Shown in pieces: positions 6,966 to 13,269 of a DNA stretch of 15,685 nucleotides. Each line of letters opens with the position of its first letter. The stretch's first letter is position 1. A model generated the notes under the pieces. That model made no database searches, was not told the origin of the DNA, and saw only the letters and a program-made list of their open reading frames with translations. Origin of the DNA: Clostridiaceae bacterium. GTDB lineage: Bacteria > Bacillota > Clostridia > Oscillospirales > Acutalibacteraceae. Location of the stretch: contig CAJGCL010000040.1 of assembly GCA_904501675.1 (NCBI GenBank), positions 1-15,685 on the forward strand. The letters are read 5' to 3'. The position numbers were made by a program, and so were the translations under genes.

Positions 6966-7392
6966 AAACAGTATCACCACTCATTCTTAATATACGCTGA
7001 TCGTCTGTTTCACCGCGCATAATTTCAATCTTAATAAGTTTATCTTCAGGCAATGTATTCTCTATATTTTCGCTCCACTCAACTGCAAGCACGCCGCCCC
7101 AATCAAGATAATCGAAAAAGCCTGTAGAACACAAGTCATCGAATGTTGTTATTCTGTACATATCAAAGTGGTAAAGTGTTTTATCACCATGATATTCGTG
7201 AACAAGAGAAAATGTAGGGCTTGAAACATCTTCATTTATACCCATTCCTTTGGCGAGCCCTGCGGTAAAACGCGTTTTACCCATACCGAGTCCACCAAAA
7301 TATGCAACAGTTTCACCGCCCGTTAGAACGCTACCTAATTTTCTTGCAAATTCTTCCGTCTGCGCAGGTGAATTTGATACAACTTCTACCAT
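6946..7392 (-). CDS. tsaE: tRNA threonylcarbamoyladenosine biosynthesis ATPase TsaE
   Basis: 148 residues from ATG 7392. TsaE is the P-loop ATPase that binds TsaB-TsaD and drives the t6A catalytic cycle. The Walker A is GGLGMGKT (33-40), where GDLGAGKT is usual, followed by SSPTFSLVHEY (57-67), YHFDMYR (74-80), GFFDYL and VEWSENI (104-110), all family positions. A GTG at 7398 is in frame, but it belongs to the GAGGTG ribosome binding site (7396-7401), so the ATG is preferred. First gene of the tsaE-tsaB-rpiB-metallophosphoesterase operon, probably driven from the promoter at 7441-7469, and divergent from the SEDS gene. The Asp-to-Gly change in the Walker A sits outside the Lys-Thr that contact phosphate. 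Confidence 0.93.
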   Translation of the reverse strand: MVEVVSNSPAQTEEFARKLGSVLTGGETVAYFGGLGMGKTRFTAGLAKGMGINEDVSSPTFSLVHEYHGDKTLYHFDMYRITTFDDLCSTGFFDYLDWGGVLAVEWSENIENTLPEDKLIKIEIMRGETDDQRILRMSGDTVYEDSWR

Positions 7393-7395
7393 AAG

Positions 7396-7401
7396 CACCT
7401 C
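7396..7401 (-). promoter_or_regulatory. RBS that sets the tsaE start at ATG 7392
   Basis: GAGGTG on the - strand. Its own GTG is an in-frame alternative start, but the GAGG core is five bases before the ATG. The same arrangement (GAGGTGCT then a start codon) recurs at the DUF47 gene. Confidence 0.6.
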
Positions 7402-7416
7402 AAAAAATCAAAACAC

Positions 7417-7445
7417 TTGAAATTGATTTATATTATATGTATAAT
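7417..7445 (+). promoter_or_regulatory. Promoter for the SEDS (rodA-like) gene
   Basis: TTGAAA (7417-7422), a 17-base spacer, perfect TATAAT (7440-7445). Predicted start near 7452, giving a leader of about 32 bases with the AAGGGGG site at 7468-7474. It is one of the best promoter matches in the window. Confidence 0.75.
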
Positions 7446-7469
7446 ACCAATTATAGAAGATAAAATCAA
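7441..7469 (-). promoter_or_regulatory. Promoter for the tsaE operon (- strand)
   Basis: On the - strand, TTGATT (7469-7464), a 17-base spacer, TATTAT (7446-7441). The predicted transcript starts near 7434, about 42 bases before the tsaE ATG. Its -10 box shares five bases with the -10 box of the + strand promoter at 7417-7445. Other AT-rich -10-like boxes nearby (for example TATAAT at 7436-7431) make the exact choice uncertain. Confidence 0.5.
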
Positions 7470-7483
7470 GGGGGCAAGTTGCC

Positions 7484-8662
7484 TTGAGGAAAATTTTTCC
7501 TTTAATAAAACAATTCACAGATGAAACTAATAAGTTTCTTCTTTTTTTAATAACTGCTGCTTCAATTTACGGAATTATTATGGTGCATAGTACTACTCGT
7601 TGGTTACTTGAAGATGGTCAAATTTTTTATCGTGATGCTATAGTTATGATGGTTGCAGCAATACTCGGTATTGTTATGGCTTTAGTAATTTCGGCAATCG
7701 ACTATGAATTTGTAACAAAGCTTTGGCCAATTATCGGTGTTGTTTGCATTATCCTGATGATTATAACACTGATATTTGGTGCCGCGCCTGAAGCCCGACC
7801 TGACTCAAAATGTTGGTTAAAATTTGGGTCTGTGTATTTTCAGACATCAGAGCTTGTAAAAATTGGCTTTGTCATAACCTTTTCCATGCATCTTGAATTA
7901 TTAAAGGATAAAATCAACGACTTTAAATCTTTATTACTTTTAGGGGTTCATGCAGTTATTCCTATTGGTCTTGTTGTTTTAACCGGCGATATGGGTTCTG
8001 CTCTTGTTTTCGTATTTATAACAATTGCTATGCTTTATTTTGCGGGATTACATATTGGTTTCTTTGCCGCAGGCGGAATACTCGCACTTGCTGCCTCACC
8101 TCTTATATGGATGTTTGTTTTCAGTGAATATCAAAGAACTCGATTCCTTGCTCTTTTCAGACCTGATGAATTTGCAGATGAAGCTTATCAGCAATTAAAA
8201 GGACTTAATGCGTTAGGCTCAGGCGGTTTCTTTGGCCAGGGAATTTTCAAAGGAACTTATACACAAAACGGTATTGTTCCTGAGCAAGAAAATGATATGA
8301 TTTTCACTGCTATAGGTGAAGAAACAGGCTTTTTCGGTTGTATTATTACGTTAGCTCTTCTTTTCCTGATTTGCTATGAAATGATTAAAATCGGTAAAAA
8401 TACAAGAGAATTTTCAACACAGATGATATGCTACGGAATGGCTGCAATTATTGCCGCACAGGTAGTTATTAATGTTGGTATGGTACTTATGCTTCTTCCT
8501 GTTATTGGTATTACCCTTCCATTCTTCAGTGCAGGTGGTTCAAGTACGCTTTGCTTATATGTTGGTGTTGGCCTCGTTTTCAGTATTTACAGATTTAACC
8601 GTTCACGCGAAGTTGTAAACTTCAGGCTTTCAAGAATTGCCTCACCATTTAGTGAACTATAA
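7484..8662 (+). CDS. rodA: SEDS-family peptidoglycan polymerase, RodA/FtsW-like
   Basis: 392 residues starting at TTG 7484, nine bases after AAGGGGG (7468-7474); no nearer ATG fits. The protein is hydrophobic with about ten membrane segments, as expected for SEDS glycosyltransferases that polymerise lipid II together with a class B PBP. Family motifs: KCWLKFG..YFQTSELVK (109-126; usually QPSE), LTGDMGSALV (166-175; usually QPDLGTA), NALGSGGFFGQG (242-252), VPEQENDMIFTAIGEE (265-280) and LPFFSAGGSS (345-354). Asp271 aligns with the catalytic Asp of the common TDFIF motif, so activity is plausible despite TD being ND. RodA is favoured over FtsW or SpoVE by overall look only; no PBP2, mreBCD or dcw gene is in the window to settle it. 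Single-gene unit, divergent from tsaE. Confidence 0.85.
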   Translation: MRKIFPLIKQFTDETNKFLLFLITAASIYGIIMVHSTTRWLLEDGQIFYRDAIVMMVAAILGIVMALVISAIDYEFVTKLWPIIGVVCIILMIITLIFGAAPEARPDSKCWLKFGSVYFQTSELVKIGFVITFSMHLELLKDKINDFKSLLLLGVHAVIPIGLVVLTGDMGSALVFVFITIAMLYFAGLHIGFFAAGGILALAASPLIWMFVFSEYQRTRFLALFRPDEFADEAYQQLKGLNALGSGGFFGQGIFKGTYTQNGIVPEQENDMIFTAIGEETGFFGCIITLALLFLICYEMIKIGKNTREFSTQMICYGMAAIIAAQVVINVGMVLMLLPVIGITLPFFSAGGSSTLCLYVGVGLVFSIYRFNRSREVVNFRLSRIASPFSEL

Positions 8663-8667
8663 AATAA

Positions 8668-8715
8668 AAACTGCGTTCGATATAGTTAAGAATCGAATGC
8701 AGTTTATTTTTATAT
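8668..8715. terminator. Bidirectional terminator between the SEDS gene and pcrA
   Basis: A 14-bp stem (8668-8681 with 8692-8705, one G-T pair) and a 10-base loop. The + strand continues TTTATTTTTATATC. The - strand continues TTTTTATTTTATAG. It lies between the stop codons of two convergent genes. Confidence 0.9.
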
Positions 8716-11157
8716 CTTTTTAAGTTTAGCAACCTTGGCCATAACTTTCTTTGTACCTACATCATCAAAGGCAACTTCAAGCACCATATCACCACCAACG
8801 GCTTTTGCGCTTATGATAAGTCCTTGTCCAAATGTTTTATGTTCTACCTTGTCGCCCACCTTAAAATCAAGGCTTACAGACTCAGTTTTAGAGGAAGCGG
8901 AACCACCACTGAAGCCACCCCGTGAAAATCCGCTAGCTGATGTCTGAGGTTTACTCTGATCAGGTCTGTTTCTTTGATAATCGCCAACGGAAGAGCCGCC
9001 AAAAGTACGAGCACCGCCAAATGAGCTCTGACCATAACCGCCGCTTTGAGAATAACCGCCGTAGAAGGTCTGCTGAGGCTCGTTACGGACAGCATCAAGT
9101 AAATCTTCGGGTATTTCAGAAACAAAGCGTGATGGCCTTGTAAGGCTTGTATTGCCATATATCATTCTTGAACGAGCGTTAGTTATATAAAGCTTTTCCT
9201 TTGCTCTTGTAATTCCTACATAACATAGTCTTCTTTCCTCTTCAAGTTCAGTTGGGTCATACATAACCTGATTACCGGGGAAAAGACCTTCTTCAACACC
9301 AACAATAAATACAACGGGAAATTCAAGACCTTTAGCTGAATGAAGAGTCATCATAACAACAGATTCAGCATCAGCATTATAATTATCAATATCAGTCATC
9401 AAAGCAACTTCTTCAAGGAAGCCTGAAAGTGTACCACCCTCATTTTCTTCCATATATCTTATAAGGTTTGCAAGAAGCTCCATAACGTTCTGCTTACGCT
9501 CATCTGCTGTTTCTTTATCAAGGTCCAAAGACTCCATATAACCTGTTTTTGTTATAACATCGTCGTAGAAATCCTGAATATCTTTTTCTTCTAAAGACTC
9601 AGCAAGAGTATTTAAAAGATTAGTAAACTCTGTAAGTTTTGCTGATGCTCTCGAAAGCATAGGATAATCATTTGCGTGAGAAATTACATCATAGAAAGTT
9701 GTACCTAAACCATCTGCAATAGAAGACGCATTATTAATGGTAGTATCACCTATACCTCTTTTAGGCTCATTGATAATACGCTTCATACGAACTGTATCTG
9801 CAGGGTTTGCGATAACAGAAAGGTATGCAAGTACATCTTTAACCTCTTTTCGGTCATAGAATTTATGACCGCCGAAAATCTTATATGGTACACCATTATA
9901 AACAAGAGAACGTTCAATGCTGCTTGACTGAGCATTAGTTCTGTAAAGGATTGCAAAATCAGAAAGACTTCTTCCTGTTGCAACAGCATTAAGAATTTCA
10001 TCTGCAACATAACGACCTTCGTCGCGTTCATCTGATAAAACTCTGAATGTTATTTTTTCTCCACCGTCTTTTTCAGTCCAGAGGGTTTTGCCTTTTCTGC
10101 CCTGATTATTTTTAATAACAGCATTAGCGGCATCAAGAATAACTGATGTCGAGCGGTAATTCTGTTCAAGACGAATAACAGCTGTTTCTTCAAACTGATT
10201 TTCGAATGACAAGATATTTTCAATTGTAGCACCGCGGAATTTGTATATACTCTGGTCGTCATCACCAACAACACATATATTACGATAACCACCTGCAAGA
10301 AGAGCGGTAAGAACATACTGGGCGTGGTTAGTATCCTGATACTCGTCAACCATAATATATCTGAAACGACGCTGATAATATTCAAGAACATCAGGATTTT
10401 CTTTTAAAAGCTTAACTGTATTTACTATAATATCATCGAAGTCCATAGCATCGGCTTTTTTTAGCATTTCTTCATACTTAACAAAAGCCTGTCCTATCAT
10501 TTTTTTATTAATATCATAACCTGCTTCATCACAATATTCTTCGGGAGTTATAAGCGAATCCTTAGCTTTACTTATCTGCGAAAGAACATACTTTACAGGA
10601 AGACGTTTTTCATCAATATCAAGAACGCGTAAAACCTCTTTCATTACGCGCCTTGAATCATCTGTATCATAAATAGTAAAATGCTTGGAAAAGCCTATTC
10701 TATCGCTATCACGGCGAAGAATACGCACGCAACAGGAATGGAAAGTGCTTGCCCATACATCATTACCTTTTTCGCCAAGCATAGTTGTAAGACGCTCTTT
10801 AAGCTCATTGGCTGCTTTATTTGTAAATGTAATTGCAAGAATCTGCCATGGCTGAGGTGCATCTACGCTTAAAAGCCCCTGAATATCTAAAGGAACTTCT
10901 CCACCGTCATTTATATATTTTTCAAGTAAAACACAATCATTTTCTGTAGGCACTCTGTATGAAAAGTCCGAATGGTACGCGTTACCGTATTTTATAAGAT
11001 AAGCAATTCTGTTTACAAGCACAGTTGTTTTTCCCGAGCCTGCACCTGCAAGAATAAGAACCGCGCCATTAGCCTGAAAAACAGCCTGCCTCTGCATATC
11101 ATTCATTCTTGAAAACTCTTTTTCAATTAATTTTCTTCGTAAATCTGTAAAATTCAT
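8710..11157 (-). CDS. pcrA: ATP-dependent DNA helicase PcrA/UvrD
   Basis: 815 residues from ATG 11157; AAGGAAG (11163-11169) precedes it and overlaps the stop of the DUF47 gene. A start further upstream (GTG at 11214) would add 19 unlikely residues and overlap that gene more. PcrA is the SF1A 3'-5' helicase for repair, plasmid replication and removal of RecA or stalled RNA polymerase. Motifs: MNDMQRQAV (18-26), AGAGSGKT (37-44), AITFTNKAA (108-116), VDEYQDT (270-276), VGDDDQSIYKFRGA (297-310), EQNYRST (331-337), TLHSAKGLEF (604-613) and CYVGITRAKEKL (645-656). A Gly/Ser-rich linker (698-758) leads to the Tudor-like RNA-polymerase-binding domain (763-815, FKVGDKVEHKTFGQG). About 41 residues between IAYL and ILAITFTN (roughly 60-100) are extra relative to Bacillus PcrA as I recall it. 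Last gene of the divIVA operon. Confidence 0.95.
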   Translation of the reverse strand: MNFTDLRRKLIEKEFSRMNDMQRQAVFQANGAVLILAGAGSGKTTVLVNRIAYLIKYGNAYHSDFSYRVPTENDCVLLEKYINDGGEVPLDIQGLLSVDAPQPWQILAITFTNKAANELKERLTTMLGEKGNDVWASTFHSCCVRILRRDSDRIGFSKHFTIYDTDDSRRVMKEVLRVLDIDEKRLPVKYVLSQISKAKDSLITPEEYCDEAGYDINKKMIGQAFVKYEEMLKKADAMDFDDIIVNTVKLLKENPDVLEYYQRRFRYIMVDEYQDTNHAQYVLTALLAGGYRNICVVGDDDQSIYKFRGATIENILSFENQFEETAVIRLEQNYRSTSVILDAANAVIKNNQGRKGKTLWTEKDGGEKITFRVLSDERDEGRYVADEILNAVATGRSLSDFAILYRTNAQSSSIERSLVYNGVPYKIFGGHKFYDRKEVKDVLAYLSVIANPADTVRMKRIINEPKRGIGDTTINNASSIADGLGTTFYDVISHANDYPMLSRASAKLTEFTNLLNTLAESLEEKDIQDFYDDVITKTGYMESLDLDKETADERKQNVMELLANLIRYMEENEGGTLSGFLEEVALMTDIDNYNADAESVVMMTLHSAKGLEFPVVFIVGVEEGLFPGNQVMYDPTELEEERRLCYVGITRAKEKLYITNARSRMIYGNTSLTRPSRFVSEIPEDLLDAVRNEPQQTFYGGYSQSGGYGQSSFGGARTFGGSSVGDYQRNRPDQSKPQTSASGFSRGGFSGGSASSKTESVSLDFKVGDKVEHKTFGQGLIISAKAVGGDMVLEVAFDDVGTKKVMAKVAKLKKI

Positions 11158-11167
11158 ATGTACTTCC

Positions 11168-11722
11168 TTAATTATTGTTAATGACAACCCTTTGTATTTC
11201 TGAAAAGGTCTCATCTATTGATTTATAAATATCAAAAAAGCCACTTATAACCGCGTATTTAAGTAAAGGCTGTTCAGTCGATTTAAGACAATTTTTTATT
11301 GATAAAACTACACTTGTGTTAACCCCATTAAGCGTTGCTTTTGTTTCATTTATATACTTTAATGTTCTGGTTGGATTTTTCAAATCAGAAAAATAATCTA
11401 TAACATTATTTTGCATATTAAAGGCATTACAAACGGATTCAATAAAAGTGAAATCTTTTATATCAACCAAAGCAACAACATTGTTTAGTTTAGAAATAAA
11501 ATACATTTCATTACTCAGACAATGGGATAAGTTATAAATATCGTTGCGCTCAATTGGCGCAACGAATTCATTAAAAAGATTATTTGATAACTCCCATTTT
11601 AATCCTGAAAAACGGATTAATTCAGCATTAAATTCATTTGTCCGCACCATATTTTTAAAAGCGGAACCTACAGCAACGGACATTTCTTTCAACGTCTTGA
11701 AATAATCATAAGACTTTTTCAA
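11168..11722 (-). CDS. DUF47/PhoU-like protein, diverged
   Basis: 184 residues from TTG 11722 (MKKSYDYFKTL). The GAGGTG site (11726-11731) contains an in-frame GTG at 11728 that would add two residues, but GAGG is correctly spaced only for the TTG. All-helical, no membrane segment. The stretch FNEFVAPIERNDIYNLSHCL (50-69) matches the F-x-T/x-P-I-x-R-x-D-I-x-x-L signature of DUF47 proteins (putative phosphate transport regulators), and the C-terminal helix FFDIYKSIDETFSEIQ fits that family too. The length is slightly short, and the acidic E/DxxxD metal sites of PhoU are not obvious. DUF47 genes usually accompany a Pit phosphate permease; none is here. It lies 12 bp after ttdB and 10 bp before pcrA. 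The family call is moderate; the function is unknown. Confidence 0.7.
   Translation of the reverse strand: MKKSYDYFKTLKEMSVAVGSAFKNMVRTNEFNAELIRFSGLKWELSNNLFNEFVAPIERNDIYNLSHCLSNEMYFISKLNNVVALVDIKDFTFIESVCNAFNMQNNVIDYFSDLKNPTRTLKYINETKATLNGVNTSVVLSIKNCLKSTEQPLLKYAVISGFFDIYKSIDETFSEIQRVVINNN
11541..11565. repeat. GC-rich inverted repeat inside the DUF47 gene
   Basis: TCGTTGCGC (11541-11549), a seven-base spacer, then its exact complement GCGCAACGA (11557-11565). It falls on the codons for FVAPIERND, the conserved core of the protein. No T-run follows, so it is not a terminator. Confidence 0.6.
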
Positions 11723-11725
11723 GAG

Positions 11726-11731
11726 CACCTC
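11726..11731 (-). promoter_or_regulatory. RBS that sets the DUF47 start at TTG 11722
   Basis: GAGGTG on the - strand, with the GAGG core five bases before TTG 11722. The same layout as at tsaE. Confidence 0.55.
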
Positions 11732-11734
11732 ATT

Positions 11735-12262
11735 TTATTTGTACAGTGATTCTCCGTTACTATCAATCGCAACAAGAAGCGGAAAATCTTTTACGACAAG
11801 TTTTTTTACTGATTCGCATCCTAACTCAGGGAAAGCAATAACTTCACATTCCTCAACGCATTTTGAATAAAGAGCGCCTGCTCCACCAACAGCAGCAAAA
11901 TAAATTGCACCATTAGCTTTTATAGCATCAACAACCTCTTGGCATCTGCCACCTTTACCAATCATAGCCTTTTGCCCCAAAGAAAGCATAAGCGGAGAAA
12001 ACTTATCCATTCTTGATGATGTTGTAGGACCAATGCTACCTATTTTAAGACCTTCTTTAGCAGGAGTGGGACCTGCAAAATAAACAACAGAGTTCTCAAT
12101 ATTGAAAGGTAACGGACTTTGTTGAGAAATAAGTTCGGTTAATTTTTTATGGGCGGCGTCGCGCGCTGTGTAAACTATGCCGCTGAGAAGAACTCTGTCT
12201 CCTGCTGAAAGCTTACCCACCCACTCATTAATATTCTCTGTATTAAGTTTATATTCGCTCAT
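11735..12262 (-). CDS. ttdB: Class I fumarate hydratase / L-tartrate dehydratase beta subunit
   Basis: 175 residues, normal for a separate beta subunit of the iron-sulfur class I hydro-lyases that add or remove water on fumarate/malate or tartrate. Family marks: LSGIVYTARDAAHKKL (26-41), YFAGPTPAKEG (61-71), GPTTSSRMD (78-86), MIGKGG (100-105) and AAVGGAGALYS (123-133). The [4Fe-4S] ligands and much of the active site belong to the alpha subunit, which is not adjacent and not in the window. The ATG overlaps the divIVA stop as ATGA (12259-12262), so translation is probably coupled to divIVA. Whether the substrate is fumarate, tartrate or another hydroxy acid cannot be told, so fumB-type naming is equally possible. 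Confidence 0.88.
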   Translation of the reverse strand: MSEYKLNTENINEWVGKLSAGDRVLLSGIVYTARDAAHKKLTELISQQSPLPFNIENSVVYFAGPTPAKEGLKIGSIGPTTSSRMDKFSPLMLSLGQKAMIGKGGRCQEVVDAIKANGAIYFAAVGGAGALYSKCVEECEVIAFPELGCESVKKLVVKDFPLLVAIDSNGESLYK

Positions 12263-13107
12263 TCGTCAATTTGCTCGTTAGAAAAATCAACATTACCAAC
12301 ATTTTCTACGCCATAATCTGCAGGATTGATGGTAATTTCCGGCTCAACATCAACAACTGGTGCAAAATCATATTCAATTTGTGGCTCAACTTCATTGGAA
12401 TCAGAAATTATACCACTATCTGAAATAAGAAGTTGAGCAGTTTTGCTCATATCACCTGTAAGAGCTTTGATTCTTAATTCAACCTCTTCAACTGACTTTG
12501 TAAAGCTTCTTGCAATTTCGCCTATACCTGTTGAAAGGTCATCTATTTTAAGAGCAGTTTCACCAATAGCTGTATAAACAGACCTTGTTACCGCATTAGC
12601 TTTTTCTTTAGCCTCTTCAACAAGCTCCTCTGAATGAATACGAGCATCGAGCATTGCAGCACCAACCTGACGCTCAAGGTCTTTTTTCTTTTCAGCTTCA
12701 ACCTTTAATCTTGCAACCTCTGCACGCAAAGAATCAAGCTCTGACTGAATCTCATCGCTTGTTACTGTTTCGCTCAACTGACTATTAAGAGATTCGATTT
12801 CTGTATTCTTCTCGCTGATTTGAGTGTTGAGCGCTTCAATCTGTTCAGTTTTAACTGAAAGTTCATTCTGCGCCTCAACAAGCAATGATTTTACGCTTTC
12901 TAGTTCTGTTTTAATATCATCGCTTTCTTCTACAGTTCTTTTAAGTTCGAATAATTGAGAATTAACCTGCGCAAACTTTGCGTTGCTCTCCGAAAGTCTT
13001 TTATCAAGACTTGCTTTTTCTTCAAGGATTTTATTAACAAAATCCATAACCTCGTTTTTATCAAAACCACCGAAGGCTTTGCTCTTAAAAACCACATCGT
13101 TAGCCAT
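12259..13107 (-). CDS. divIVA: DivIVA-domain coiled-coil protein
   Basis: 282 residues from ATG 13107 behind GGAGGGG (13113-13119). The N-terminal lipid-binding domain is marked by VVFKSKAFGGFDKNEVMDFVNKI (5-27), with the GFDKxEVxxF core of DivIVA/GpsB proteins. A long coiled coil follows from about 28 to 147, rich in Glu, Lys, Ser and Leu heptads. A second helical region covers about 148-230. The last 50 residues are acidic and probably unstructured. DivIVA proteins sense negative membrane curvature at poles and septa and recruit division, wall-growth or chromosome-anchoring partners. It is longer than Bacillus subtilis DivIVA (164 residues), chiefly through the coiled coil and tail. First gene of the operon with ttdB, DUF47 and pcrA; promoter at 13160-13188. 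Confidence 0.9.
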   Translation of the reverse strand: MANDVVFKSKAFGGFDKNEVMDFVNKILEEKASLDKRLSESNAKFAQVNSQLFELKRTVEESDDIKTELESVKSLLVEAQNELSVKTEQIEALNTQISEKNTEIESLNSQLSETVTSDEIQSELDSLRAEVARLKVEAEKKKDLERQVGAAMLDARIHSEELVEEAKEKANAVTRSVYTAIGETALKIDDLSTGIGEIARSFTKSVEEVELRIKALTGDMSKTAQLLISDSGIISDSNEVEPQIEYDFAPVVDVEPEITINPADYGVENVGNVDFSNEQIDE

Positions 13108-13159
13108 ATATACCCCTCCGTAAAATCAGGACATAAAAAAACATTATAAACATTTAATG

Positions 13160-13188
13160 ATTATAACAGAATAATGTATATAAAACAA
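13160..13188 (-). promoter_or_regulatory. Promoter for the divIVA operon (- strand)
   Basis: On the - strand, TTGTTT (13188-13183), a 17-base spacer, perfect TATAAT (13165-13160), preceded by TGT so that it also reads as an extended -10 (TGnTATAAT). A leader of about 45 bases precedes the ATG. A second TATAAT at 13148-13143 lacks a good -35. Confidence 0.72.
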
Positions 13189-13208
13189 CAAAAAATTTCA
13201 AAATTATG

Positions 13209-13237
13209 TTTATTTTTATTTTAAAGTAATGTATAAT
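13209..13237 (+). promoter_or_regulatory. Candidate promoter for the alpha/beta hydrolase gene
   Basis: A perfect TATAAT (13232-13237) with a weak TTTATT (13209-13214) 17 bases upstream. The expected transcript start (about 13244) leaves almost no leader before ATG 13249, which supports ATG 13270 as the true start. Confidence 0.5.
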
Positions 13238-13269
13238 ATTGGTAACATATGTGGAAAGGTTGTGTATTA

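Noticed and set aside
9783..10391. Two open frames of 82 and 113 codons on the - strand within pcrA
   Set aside because: They lie in another frame of a gene with all helicase motifs, and their translations show no family features. They do not indicate a frameshift, since the pcrA frame is continuous.
11158..11214. Upstream start for pcrA adding 19 residues
   Set aside because: The added residues (RPFQKYKGLSLTI...) do not resemble PcrA, would overlap the DUF47 gene by 47 bases, and a good AAGGAAG site serves ATG 11157.
13108..13248. Possible small RNA or riboswitch in the divIVA-hydrolase gap
   Set aside because: The gap is very AT-rich with promoter boxes and no stable GC-containing helices or known riboswitch motifs that I can see.
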